Assembly: GCF_003011925.2 (NCBI RefSeq)
Contig: NZ_PXXU01000031.1
Location: 1-39,755, forward strand
Length of the DNA: 39,755 nt
Source: Nitrosomonas supralitoralis
GTDB taxonomy: Bacteria > Pseudomonadota > Gammaproteobacteria > Burkholderiales > Nitrosomonadaceae
Direction: 5' to 3'
Shown: positions 1-7,473 of the stretch, one piece after another
How the letters are laid out: each line of letters opens with the position of its first letter
How positions within the stretch are numbered: the first letter of the stretch is position 1
Made by a program: the position numbers and the translations under genes
The notes under the pieces: generated by a model
Databases searched by the model: none
Told to the model about the DNA's origin: nothing
What the model saw: the letters and a program-made list of their open reading frames with translations, nothing else

Positions 1-1
1 T

Positions 2-448
2 ATTACAAATGCTTATTTTGTGCCGGACCCTCAGCTTATCAAAGCCTTGGTGGATGCTGCAGGTCGAGACGTAGATGTTAGGTTGATGTTGCCAGGCCAT
101 TCTGATTCATCAATAGCATTTCATGCAGGACGATCGCATTATTCGGAATTGCTGAAAGGCGGTGTGAAGATTTATGAAAGGCAAGGCACAGTACTACATG
201 CAAAAACTGCACTGATAGATAGCATCTGGTCTTGCGTGGGATCCAGCAATCTTGATTGGCGTAGTGCAATGGATAATGATGAAATCAATGCAGTAATTCT
301 TGGTTATGATTTTGCGGAGCAAATGGAGGCTGTATATTTTCAGGATATAGCTAATTCCAACCCAATTGAGCTCGAAAAATGGGAACACAGATCAATATTT
401 AGTAGGCTAAAAGAAACAATGGCCCGATTGCTGGGACGTTTTGTATAG
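2..448 (+). CDS. Cardiolipin synthase / phospholipase D family protein, C-terminal part
   Basis: The open frame runs in from the left edge with no start, so this is a 3' fragment of about 148 codons. It opens with ITNAYFVPD, the phrase that precedes the second catalytic half in bacterial cardiolipin synthases. It then shows the phospholipase D HKD signature (HAKTALID, H-x-K-x4-D) followed by GSSNLDWRS, as in the ClsB-type family. Family knowledge: these membrane-associated enzymes join phospholipid headgroups to make cardiolipin, using two HKD motifs. Only the second motif is inside the window; the first motif and any membrane anchor lie outside. A basic tail (RLKETMARLLGRFV) ends the protein. 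A GTG at base 20 could be misread as a start but falls inside the conserved phrase. Family assignment is firm; ClsA, ClsB or ClsC subtype cannot be decided from this half. Confidence 0.9.
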   Translation: MTNAYFVPDPQLIKALVDAAGRDVDVRLMLPGHSDSSIAFHAGRSHYSELLKGGVKIYERQGTVLHAKTALIDSIWSCVGSSNLDWRSAMDNDEINAVILGYDFAEQMEAVYFQDIANSNPIELEKWEHRSIFSRLKETMARLLGRFV

Positions 449-906
449 CATAAAACAAGCTCCATAATTATTTTTATCCAATAAATATCCGGATTACTCA
501 GGATTGGCGAGCTTTTATAATTGAGCATTTCTATAAATTACTTTACATATTGCTCCGGTTTTCGTTTCCGTTGGCTGTTCGGTTTATCTTAAAATGCTAC
601 ACATTAAAAATTTGATTATGTGGAATGTTGTATGGTTCCATGATGAGTGGTTGAAGACATCGCCAATTCGAACGTGCGTCGTCTATACTAGTGATGGCGT
701 TTTAATGTGCTTGTATTCGGAATCGAATCTTGAAATAAAGCATTGATACTTGTGAGGTTTTTACGTTAGAGCAATGCAGCGACAATTTCAGTGCAAGCGG
801 TTACTTTTTCTTACTGATACGAATGATTACTCAGAGATGAATCGTAGTGACTGATAAGCCTGGTTTGTTACTGCATTGATGGATCAGTCAATGCAGTAAT
901 GTTTAT
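449..906. other. Non-coding stretch between cardiolipin synthase and BON gene
   Basis: About 460 bases separate the two convergent genes. No reading frame with a ribosome binding site was recognised on either strand. The only clear structure is the 12-bp hairpin at 868-899 next to the BON gene, listed separately. Confidence 0.5.
868..899 (-). terminator. Hairpin just after the BON gene, possible terminator
   Basis: TTACTGCATTGA (868-879) and TCAATGCAGTAA (888-899) are perfect reverse complements around an 8-base loop, starting 7 bases past the BON stop codon. The 12-bp stem fits a transcript end for the minus-strand gene. The T-run expected after a strong intrinsic terminator is poor (CAAACC follows on that strand), so termination may be weak or Rho-assisted. 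The hairpin could also protect the 3' end of the mRNA. Confidence 0.45.
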
Positions 907-1218
907 TCACTTAATTTGTATATTGTTCTCGACGGATGAAACGCCACTAACATTGCGTGTAACTTCAACTGCTCTATCAATATCTGCTTGGTTGCTGAGA
1001 GAACCGCTCAGGTGAACGATACCTTTCACGGTTTCCACATTGATTTCAGTGGATTTTAAGTCGGGTTCGTTGAAAAGCGCCGCTTTGACCTTTGTAGTAA
1101 TGACAGTGTCATCAATATATTCTCCAGCTTCACTCGCATGAACATAACTCGAACTAAATAATAGAACAAAAAACGAAGCGAAAATAAAAGCCAAGCTGCG
1201 GCTGTTTAATTGTGTCAT
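907..1218 (-). CDS. Periplasmic BON-domain protein (OsmY-like)
   Basis: A 103-residue exported protein. Residues 1-28 form a signal peptide (hydrophobic core LAFIFASFFVLLFSSS, cleavage probably after VHA). Residues 33-103 are a single BON domain, visible as DDTVITTKVKAALFNEPDL, then the GIVHLSGSLSNQADIDRAVEV beta-alpha unit and VSSVENNIQIK. Family knowledge: BON domains bind phospholipid surfaces, and single-BON periplasmic proteins such as OsmY are usually induced by osmotic or stationary-phase stress. The start is backed by TAGGAGAT about 8 bases upstream. It stands alone, with a hairpin after its stop. Inference: an envelope stress protein, in keeping with CsbD and the YqjDE-like genes nearby. 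The exact physiological role is not visible. Confidence 0.88.
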   Translation of the reverse strand: MTQLNSRSLAFIFASFFVLLFSSSYVHASEAGEYIDDTVITTKVKAALFNEPDLKSTEINVETVKGIVHLSGSLSNQADIDRAVEVTRNVSGVSSVENNIQIK

Positions 1219-1666
1219 GGTGAAATCTCCTAAGTATTAATTGAAAAAATATATCCAGTAGTTTGAGGATCGGAGGATAGAGTAAATATATGTATACATT
1301 TCTAAATTCGCATTTAGGTTGATATTGCGCAAAATTTACCTTTGTATTGTTACAGAAAATGAATAATTTGAATGTGCGATTGCGTACAGAGGGATTGGTT
1401 TTGCTGATTGCAAAAAGTTTAAGGAATCTTGTTATTCCACAATAAGTTTCTTTCGATGCTCGAAGTGATTGTTATTCGCAGACTCCGGGATCCGGCCATA
1501 GAGATAATACAGTAGCAAGGTGTACTAGAGTGATTTTTAAGGCATTCTTTCTTGTTGTTTAAGTTTGTAGCCATCTTCTTTAATATTGTGCGGACACGTA
1601 CAGACTGTAATTATGATTAAAATGCATCATGCTATCCCTTGTTAACAGTCTGAAAGGAGTGATGAA
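1219..1666. other. Divergent intergenic region between BON and small secreted protein genes
   Basis: This 448-base AT-rich spacer must carry the promoters for two divergent genes. Good Shine-Dalgarno sites lie at both edges (TAGGAGAT on the minus strand, AAAGGAGTG on the plus strand). No convincing -35/-10 pair or operator could be picked by eye, and no small gene was seen. Confidence 0.5.
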
Positions 1667-1993
1667 ATGGATAAAAGTAAAAGAATGGCATTGGTATTCC
1701 TTATGAGTGCAATTCTAATGTCAGCCAGCATGTCGGTCTTATCTCAATCTTCACAAGAGCAGAGCAGATCCTCTGATACTGATTCACTGCAGAAATTACA
1801 GTCAAATTCTAATTCCAGTGATCCTGCCAATGTGAATCGCCATAACCCTGCTTTAGTTAAGCCAAACGACCCTACAGGAGCAAATTCAAATACGCCCATG
1901 TCTCCTGGAGTTCCCCCGAGTAGTTCATCGGGAATGAATTCAAATGTACCTTCCAACGCGAATCCAAATAGTCCTTCCGGAACAAACTATTAA
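1667..1993 (+). CDS. Small secreted Ser/Asn/Pro-rich protein, function unknown
   Basis: A 108-residue protein preceded by a strong ribosome binding site (AAAGGAGTG, 6-7 bases from the ATG). Residues 1-27 look like a signal peptide (KSKR, then MALVFLMSAILMSASMSVLS). The rest is low-complexity and probably unfolded: runs of Ser, Asn, Gln and Pro with repeated short phrases such as SNTPMSPG, NVPSNANPNSPSGTN and PANVN. There is no Cys and no lipobox. I do not recognise a family. The composition suggests a secreted or periplasmic disordered protein, perhaps surface-exposed. It has no operon partner, since more than 1 kb of non-coding DNA follows. An imperfect nested hairpin begins 25 bases past the stop and may belong to its transcript. 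Confidence 0.7.
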   Translation: MDKSKRMALVFLMSAILMSASMSVLSQSSQEQSRSSDTDSLQKLQSNSNSSDPANVNRHNPALVKPNDPTGANSNTPMSPGVPPSSSSGMNSNVPSNANPNSPSGTNY

Positions 1994-2017
1994 GCTATAT
2001 GCCCAGCGTGTTGGCTA

Positions 2018-2131
2018 CTCGTCCCCGTAATCATTTTTTGAATTCTATTTAGTTTTTCCGAGACTCTACATCTTCGAAGTTTAGGGTTCTGGAAAAAACA
2101 GTGTGGATATTCGTCTGTGTTACGGGGCGAG
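2018..2131 (+). other. Nested imperfect hairpin, candidate structured RNA or 3' UTR element
   Basis: Three complementary pairs nest inside one another. CTCGTCCCCGTAA (2018-2030) pairs with TTACGGGGCGAG (2120-2131) with one bulged base. GTTTTTCC (2052-2059) pairs with GGAAAAAAC (2091-2099) with one bulged A. ACTCTA (2063-2068) pairs with TAGGGT (2082-2087) through one G-U. The innermost stretch contains the self-complementary CTTCGAAG. It lies 25 bases after the stop of the small secreted protein gene and lacks a T-run, so a simple intrinsic terminator is unlikely. It could be a processed 3' UTR, a small RNA or chance. Confidence 0.3.
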
Positions 2132-2239
2132 CTGTTCAGTTGGATTATGAACAACAAAAGAGGTATGAATCACTGAAGTGGTGCTAGAAAATTGAATAAG
2201 CAGTTAAGTTTTGTCATTGCGCTAAAAAGGAGCAATGAT

Positions 2240-2440
2240 ATGAGTAAAATACCCAAGATTGGGTTGAACTTCTCCGTGCTCTTTGATGAGGCGGATATTA
2301 GCCATCAAAATATTTTGGCAAACCACTGAGGTATCATCCATGCTCAGGCACAAATGATGTTTTTTGGAAGACGAGTAAACACTTCTTTGGTGCGTACGAC
2401 GATAACTGACCGAAATAAAATAATTCAATTAGGAAACTAA
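2240..2440 (+). pseudogene. Small reading frame interrupted by one TGA, possible gene remnant
   Basis: AAAAAGGAG lies 7 bases before an ATG at 2240. The frame reads MSKIPKIGLNFSVLFDEADI onward for 29 codons, meets TGA at 2327-2329, then stays open in the same frame for another 36 codons (GIIHAQAQMMFFGRRVNTSL onward) to TAA at 2438. I recognise no family on either side of the TGA. It may be a small gene killed by a nonsense change, a 29-residue peptide, or a chance frame behind a good ribosome binding site. Recoding of the TGA as selenocysteine is not supported: no clear SECIS-type hairpin follows. Confidence 0.25.
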
Positions 2441-3160
2441 TTCTCGTAAATAGGGTATTAACTTCAAAGGCCTGTTAAAACAAAAACTATTCTACTATCC
2501 TGTCAATTATCATGTTCGAGTCGCAACTCTTGATTAATGAGTGCCTGTGGATAGCCGAATTATTGCGTGCGGAGTAGTCGAAATTACTTTATTGCCCAAG
2601 TCGCAGGCGAATACTTGCACCTATGGATTTTGCCGGAAATAAGACACCCGATTAAATGAATTCAACAAGTTGATTGACCGCTAATCAGGAAAATGTTTCG
2701 TTGATAAAATAATAAAATCAGTGCATTATTGTGGTTCTTAAAGCTGTTCACAGCATCAGATCTCAGGCATTATAGAAGCTGAACGTTACTCGTCACCATC
2801 AGCTTCCAGCAGAAAAATAGTAATAGATTCTATGTTAGGTGTTTTAATTCGTGCCGCAGGGGTATGCATATTAATAATTTGGAAGCCAAGTCGATTGGAC
2901 GGATCCTGAAACACCTAATTCAACACTGTTTATGAATTCTTTTAACAGAAGTCAGATTAAAGGTGAAGCATCTGAAATGGGTACCGCAACCGTCAATAGA
3001 TATTTAGTTTATAATACTTGCAATATTGACCGGATTTGAATATGAATTAATTCGACCCTTGGCCGTGTTCGAGTTAGTTCAAAGTTGTTATAAAAAGATC
3101 AATTAAACTGTTCTTAATTAAGTATCATTTATATTTTATTAGAGCTATTAATTACATATC

Positions 3161-3907
3161 ATGTCAATACATTCCTGTGATCCTAGACAAAATAAAATCT
3201 TAAGTGCGTTAAGCGAGTCAGAGTTAGAACACTTGGCTCCACATCTTGAGCTTATACCGATGTTGCACTCTGAAATATTATTCGAAGCTCATGATCAATT
3301 GAAATCTGCCTATTTTCCAGTTACAGCTGTTGCTTCTTTATTAAATTGCCTGGAAGATGGTTCCTCCGTGGAAGTTGCAATGGTGGGCAATGAAGGCATG
3401 TTGGGAGTTTCAGTAGTAATGGGTAATGATAAACCGCTGACGCAAGCAATTATCAAGACGGAAGGCCACGGCTATCGAGTTTCTATAAAAGCATTACAAA
3501 CTGTTTTAGCCCGCTGTGGAGGTCGCCGTGCCGGAACATTAAGTAAGCTGTTGCTTCGCTATACTCAGGCACTCTTTTTACAAATGTCACAAACGATTGC
3601 ATGTAATCGACGGCATGCATTGGAACAGCAGTTATGTACCTGGCTTCTTTCATGTTTTGATCGTGGTGACTCAAATAGTCTGTCAATTACTCATGAGTTA
3701 ATTGCCTATATTCTCGGGGTTCGTCGCGAAAGTGTCACTGTTGTAGCAAAAAAATTGCAGCAAGAAGGAATGATAGAATATAGTCGCGGTCACATAGATC
3801 TCGCTAATAGAGAGAAACTTGAAGGCAATGCCTGCGAGTGTTATCGTGTTGTAAAAGAAGAGTCAACTCGCTGGATAATTGATGCTAAAACTTCAGTAGC
3901 TGCTTAA
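3161..3907 (+). CDS. Crp/Fnr family transcriptional regulator
   Basis: A 248-residue regulator with the usual two-part plan. The N-terminal cyclic-nucleotide-binding-like beta roll occupies about residues 15-125 (SEILFEAHDQLKSAYFPVTA, then VEVAMVGNEGMLG). A connecting helix follows at about 125-165. A winged helix-turn-helix lies at about 172-220 (SITHELIAYILGVRRESVTV with the recognition helix in GVRRESVTVV, wing IEYSRGHIDL). The Cys spacing of true FNR oxygen sensors is absent, and the classic cAMP-binding residues are not obvious, so the signal is unknown. No good Shine-Dalgarno sequence precedes the ATG. It stands alone in long non-coding flanks, so its targets may be elsewhere or among the single genes nearby. 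Family call is firm; subgroup is open. Confidence 0.9.
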   Translation: MSIHSCDPRQNKILSALSESELEHLAPHLELIPMLHSEILFEAHDQLKSAYFPVTAVASLLNCLEDGSSVEVAMVGNEGMLGVSVVMGNDKPLTQAIIKTEGHGYRVSIKALQTVLARCGGRRAGTLSKLLLRYTQALFLQMSQTIACNRRHALEQQLCTWLLSCFDRGDSNSLSITHELIAYILGVRRESVTVVAKKLQQEGMIEYSRGHIDLANREKLEGNACECYRVVKEESTRWIIDAKTSVAA

Positions 3908-4102
3908 GAGGACTTTTTTATTTTGTTAAATTTATGGAAAAAGGACACGATGGTATAAATAAGGTAATTCTTAATAAGCATCGAACTCAAGCAGGATTGC
4001 CGTTAAATTGTAATCATTGCATGGACTTGCTAATGAAAATGGAATGGTTAATGCCATAAACAGAGAAAATGGAACAGATTGCGTCTCAATAAGGAGTCGT
4101 CG

Positions 4103-4801
4103 TTAAACGGGTGGCATCTGTGTTGAGTCCGTAGAGCCTTTTGTCGGTTCCGCTATTTTTTCTACCACACGGTTCCACGCTGACTCAAAAACTTGAAACA
4201 TTGCCCCACCTAATACAGATCCAACTGGATCAGAATCTTCAATAGGAATAAGATGAGTATGGCATCTGCAAATACGTTCCAGAGAATTGTCGTAGGTATC
4301 TGGATCAATATGATCTAGAGAATAAGTGCAGAGCAACGAGAAGTCGATCGTTTGGAATAAATTATTCCAGAAATCTTCCAGTTGCATGACTGTATCGTGT
4401 TTATCCTGCTGCCAGAGCAGATCTATCATTTCACCAAAGATACGGACTTTGCCATATTTGGATGATAAGGCCTGAATGGGGATTGCAACGTGTTTTTGAA
4501 AAACCAGCGCATCAATCTCATCATTAATTAACAAGCTTGATAATAGAAATTCTGCATCAAATAACTTAAGCTGACCTTGATCTTTGAGAGATTGTGTATC
4601 CAAGCCAAGTGAATTCAGTAAATCGATTACAGCTTTTCTTAGCTCAGGTCTGCCAATAATAACAACCGCATCGCCATTATTTAGACCTTCTTGAACGTAT
4701 TGAGCGACTGCATTTGTTTGAATAGTTTTATTTTGACAAACCTTAACAAGGTGGTTGCCCGTAATAGGATCTCTTAAAACCCCGAGCCCACTCTTATACA
4801 T
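4103..4801 (-). CDS. MEDS-domain sensory protein (DcmR-like)
   Basis: A 232-residue cytoplasmic protein matching the MEDS (methanogen/methylotroph DcmR sensory) family. It shows the P-loop-like opening KTIQTNAVAQYVQEGLNNGD, the strand AVVIIGRPELRKAV, LKLFDAEFLL, the central VRIFGEMIDLLWQQ motif and LLCTYSLD, the typical order for this domain. Family knowledge: MEDS domains are thought to sense hydrocarbon derivatives or carry redox-type signals, and are often fused to kinases; this one stands alone. Start choice: the frame continues upstream to a TTG at 4882 (259 residues) with no ribosome binding site. The ATG at 4801 has GTGGAGAC 5-6 bases upstream, so I prefer it. No HTH or other output domain is visible, so it likely acts through a partner. 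Confidence 0.82.
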   Translation of the reverse strand: MYKSGLGVLRDPITGNHLVKVCQNKTIQTNAVAQYVQEGLNNGDAVVIIGRPELRKAVIDLLNSLGLDTQSLKDQGQLKLFDAEFLLSSLLINDEIDALVFQKHVAIPIQALSSKYGKVRIFGEMIDLLWQQDKHDTVMQLEDFWNNLFQTIDFSLLCTYSLDHIDPDTYDNSLERICRCHTHLIPIEDSDPVGSVLGGAMFQVFESAWNRVVEKIAEPTKGSTDSTQMPPV

Positions 4802-5705
4802 AATTGTCTCCACTGAGCTAACAGGTCTAGAAAAACTATCTGAGTTGCTGCTACGGTTTAAAAACAGGTTCAATATGCTCAATTATTAAGCTTAAACTGC
4901 GCTTTCGCCTGTTTTTGCCTTGTATCAGCTGCCTCGAAAATGTTTTTAAACGGCCTGCTAAAAAGTTGTTAATTAATAATCTACGTAAACATTCGCGTAT
5001 ATATTATATGAACTTAACCGGTCAACGCAATAAATAAATCAATAATAATTTTTACTTTTTTACCATTGAAAATCATAGCTTCTAATAGTTGTCGGAGAAG
5101 TGATTTTGCAATTTCGGACTGTTCTTAAGTTTCCGACTTATGCAACTCAAGTGGTGTAACTTACGGCAAACGAAAAAGCAACGTTTGTGAAGAATGAGTG
5201 TGAATTTGTGCACGCTACCGTAAACCAGCGATCGGCAAAAATCATCAGGCAGATCTTAGTATCCTTACCTGCCACGGAATCAATTCATCGTCCCTTCAAA
5301 TTTCATTTGAGTAGTAATCATCACACATTTTTATGAAACGTGGGATCATCTATCTGTTTATTGTGTTCGACGGAGCGTTCTGGAAGGTGTTGTCCTGGCG
5401 ATAGTCCAGTGTGCTAACTAGTTGCTTCTGTATAAAAACACCAGATACGTACTACATCGATTGCCTGCATGAAATCCCTAAAGCAGCATAGACATTAACC
5501 GCAGAGTTTCCGCTTAAAAAAGCTGTCAATGTACCGGTGTTAACTGTGCCATGAATCTAAAGAGATTCTTCAATGTTAACTATCGCACATACTGAACTAA
5601 ATTCAGCAGTTATTATGAATATCGAATGGTGAGAATAGCAATTTATTGTTCTGATCATTTTTAAATTTAATTAATGAAACAAAAACTTGCTAAGGAGAAT
5701 TCATT
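4802..5705. other. Long divergent intergenic region before csbD
   Basis: About 900 bases between the MEDS gene and csbD. No reading frame with a ribosome binding site was recognised. Small structures only: GAATCT-AAAG-AGATTC hairpin at 5553-5568, and a phrase TGTCGGAGAAGT at about 5090 that recurs at about 13986 upstream of the LysR pair. Promoters for both flanking genes must lie here, but no clear -35/-10 pair could be fixed by eye. Confidence 0.45.
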
Positions 5706-5906
5706 ATGAATTGGGATCAAATTAAAGGCAATTGGAATCAGGTTAAAGGTAAAGCACAACAGCAATGGGGCCAGTTGACAAATGATGACCTGGATATCAT
5801 AGAAGGAAATCGCGAGGAATTTGTTGGCAGAGTGCAGGAAAGATATGGAATTGCCAAAGAAGAGGCTGAGAAACAAGTTGATGATTTTTGTAACAAATGT
5901 AACTAA
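5706..5906 (+). CDS. CsbD family stress protein
   Basis: A 66-residue hydrophilic protein with the CsbD signature from its first residue: MNWDQIKGNWNQVKGKAQQQ, WGQLTNDDLDIIEGNREEFV, then a GRVQERYGIAKEEAEKQVDDF helix. The family is about 60-70 residues long, so it is complete. Family knowledge: CsbD-like proteins (E. coli YjbJ type) are abundant under general stress or stationary phase, and their biochemical function is unsettled. AAGGAG lies 7 bases upstream of the ATG. It is a single gene with an 11-14 bp hairpin about 20 bases after the stop. The C-terminal CNKCN pair of cysteines is unusual for the family and could bind metal or form a disulfide; this is inference. Confidence 0.92.
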   Translation: MNWDQIKGNWNQVKGKAQQQWGQLTNDDLDIIEGNREEFVGRVQERYGIAKEEAEKQVDDFCNKCN

Positions 5907-5926
5907 CTGAGTAGATTGAAAGCTAA

Positions 5927-5968
5927 TCTGATCATAGAGCTTAAATCCGGATAGGCTCTATGATCGGA
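5927..5968 (+). terminator. Hairpin after csbD
   Basis: GATCATAGAGC (5930-5940) and GCTCTATGATC (5955-5965) are perfect reverse complements around a 14-base loop. Pairing extends three more bases outward with one G-U. It starts about 20 bases after the csbD stop codon. The following ACATAATTAAATT is AT-rich but not a T-run, so it is either a weak terminator or a 3'-protecting stem. Confidence 0.45.
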
Positions 5969-6067
5969 CATAATTAAATTGATTGGCGGTATTTACACAA
6001 TTACACATTGGATTTGGAATTCTTGACTTCTATTATTTTAGAGCTTGCTAGTGAAGAAATTAATCGT

Positions 6068-6095
6068 GCTTATATAAGCAAATTGCTTATATAAG
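6068..6095. repeat. Two tandem copies of an AT-rich palindrome, possible operator
   Basis: GCTTATATAAGC at 6068-6079 is a perfect 12-base palindrome. GCTTATATAAG recurs at 6085-6095 after a 5-base spacer, so the centres are 17 bases apart. The pair lies about 120 bases upstream of the wall-hydrolase start codon. Tandem palindromes of this sort are typical of a dimeric repressor or activator site, but the two arms could also fold into one hairpin in RNA. No regulator is identified. Confidence 0.4.
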
Positions 6096-6214
6096 AAATT
6101 TACCGTCATCTTTATTGAATCAAAGCTTTTATTTTAAACCGGAAAAAGTAATCTAGATCGGTTAATAAATATAGACATGATTGATTTGTATAACATTTGA
6201 AGAAAGGGGCTACT

Positions 6215-6847
6215 ATGCAACAGATATTGATTTCAATTTGTCTTGTGCTGCTTCTTTTTGTGGACGTGTCGATCGCGGCTGATCAAACTCGGAAGAAGGA
6301 GGCATCCGTTGCTAAGGAAAAGGCAGCGGTGCTGGAGGAGATGGCTTCCGCCAATAGCGGTGATACCTCGCCATTACCGGAGCCAGACGAAACTATTACT
6401 AGACTTCAAGCGCGTGCGGTCGATCCAACCGGTGATGAGCCCTTGGATGATGCGATCACTTGTCTTGCGCGCAGCATTTATTGGGAGGCCAATCGCACTG
6501 ATAATGCAGAAATGGAAGCCATTGCCAACGTGGTTATTAACCGACTGGGTCACGCAGGCTTCCCCAATACTATCTGTGGTGTTGTCAAGCAAGGCCAGGA
6601 GCAAGGCGCCTGCCAATTTTCATGGTGGTGCGACGGGCGTCCGGATGCAGCACAAGAAGAGGCAGTTTATACACGCGCGAAAGAAATTGCCCGTAAGGCA
6701 CTTAACCAACAGCTTAAAGACTCGACCGATGGGGCTATGTATTTTCACAATAAGAAAGTGACCCCAGATTGGTCCAAAGAATACATCAGAACGGTCGAAG
6801 TCGGTGAACACATTTTCTACAAGCCAACTGATGACAAAGCGAAATAG
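6215..6847 (+). CDS. Exported cell wall hydrolase, SleB/CwlJ type (Hydrolase_2)
   Basis: A 210-residue protein. Residues 1-21 are a signal peptide (ILISICLVLLLFVDVSIAA), followed by a charged linker to about residue 80. The Hydrolase_2 domain fills the rest: LDDAITCLARSIYWEANRTD, with the conserved Glu of the YWEA motif as likely catalytic acid, IANVVINRLGHAGFPNTICG, CQFSWWCDG, and AMYFHNKKVTPDW. Family knowledge: these are lytic-transglycosylase-like or amidase enzymes that cut peptidoglycan. They are named from spore cortex lysis but are widespread in non-spore-forming proteobacteria. Start choice: a TTG at 6197 extends the frame but overlaps the AAAGGGG ribosome binding site that serves the ATG at 6215. 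The YqjDE-like operon begins 83 bases downstream. Confidence 0.88.
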   Translation: MQQILISICLVLLLFVDVSIAADQTRKKEASVAKEKAAVLEEMASANSGDTSPLPEPDETITRLQARAVDPTGDEPLDDAITCLARSIYWEANRTDNAEMEAIANVVINRLGHAGFPNTICGVVKQGQEQGACQFSWWCDGRPDAAQEEAVYTRAKEIARKALNQQLKDSTDGAMYFHNKKVTPDWSKEYIRTVEVGEHIFYKPTDDKAK

Positions 6848-6930
6848 CAGCAATATAGATACAGATGATTTATTGGCAGTATTTAGTTTCAACCCGTTTC
6901 TTCATGTCATAACTTTAACAGGAAATTAAT

Positions 6931-7473
6931 GTGTCACAATCCATGTTCAGAAATGCAAAACATGAGAACTTGCAATCTCATCAACGCACGCTTAAGAAAG
7001 TTAATCGGACTATGGATGACGCCGAGGAGGAAGGGCAACCAATGGTTAATGAAGCTAAAGTATATGCAAGTGAAGTCATTGATGATGTTAAACAAGAAGC
7101 AAGTAAAATTGCTGAACAGCACCTGCAAAACGTGGCGTGTCAAATAAGTGGCGTTGCAAAAGCTTTTGCAATCACTGCAGAAAACTTAAAAAATGAACAT
7201 TCCTGGATCGCCGACGGCGCTCGACAAGCTGCGCAGAAGCGGGACAAAATTTCTGAGTCGCTTCGCGAAAATGATTTCGGCGCTTTGGTGCACGATTTTG
7301 AAAACTACACACGGAAGCAACCAGCACTTGTTCTGGGTGGTGCTGCCATCGCTGGCTTTTTTCTGACTAAATTGTTGAAAGATTCAAGTAATCATGACGA
7401 CGTAACCGTCTCTGAAAAGAGTAATCAAAATAATTTGGGCGTTCGGTCATCCGGAAATACTAGGGGGTCATAA
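6931..7473 (+). CDS. DUF883/YqjD-like membrane-anchored helical protein
   Basis: A 180-residue protein starting at GTG, with ACAGGA 8 bases upstream. Residues 5-125 are charged and helical (repeated AKVYASEVIDDVKQEASKIA-type heptads), likely coiled coil. A single glycine-rich membrane span lies at about 133-152 (QPALVLGGAAIAGFFLTKLL), followed by a polar tail. This is the layout of DUF883 proteins such as E. coli YqjD and ElaB, which sit in the inner membrane and bind ribosomes in stationary phase. The match is by layout and gene order rather than by a sharp motif. It overlaps the next gene by one base (TAATG), so the two are translationally coupled. Order with the holin-like and DUF3618 genes mirrors the yqjD-yqjE arrangement. 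Confidence 0.7.
   Translation: MSQSMFRNAKHENLQSHQRTLKKVNRTMDDAEEEGQPMVNEAKVYASEVIDDVKQEASKIAEQHLQNVACQISGVAKAFAITAENLKNEHSWIADGARQAAQKRDKISESLRENDFGALVHDFENYTRKQPALVLGGAAIAGFFLTKLLKDSSNHDDVTVSEKSNQNNLGVRSSGNTRGS

Larger units (their letters stand above)
1994..3160. other. Long intergenic region, 1.17 kb, with possible remnants
   Basis: No convincing intact gene lies here on either strand. Two items stand out and are listed separately: a nested inverted repeat at 2018-2131, and a small frame at 2240-2440 with a good ribosome binding site that is broken by one TGA. The rest (2441-3160) is AT-rich with frequent stops in all frames. I see no insertion-sequence ends. It must contain the promoter of the Crp/Fnr gene. 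Confidence 0.5.
5907..6214. other. Intergenic region between csbD and wall hydrolase gene
   Basis: Just over 300 bases without a gene. It contains the csbD hairpin (5927-5968), a possible -35 box TTGACT at about 6024, and two tandem palindromes at 6068-6095. The ribosome binding site AAAGGGG of the next gene ends it. Confidence 0.5.

Noticed and set aside
2222..2428. 68-codon minus-strand frame in the long intergenic region
   Set aside because: No ribosome binding site and no recognisable features; the opposite strand has the better-supported though broken frame.
6243..6761. 172-codon frame inside the wall-hydrolase gene
   Set aside because: Same strand, other frame; the true frame has a signal peptide and all Hydrolase_2 motifs, while this one has none.
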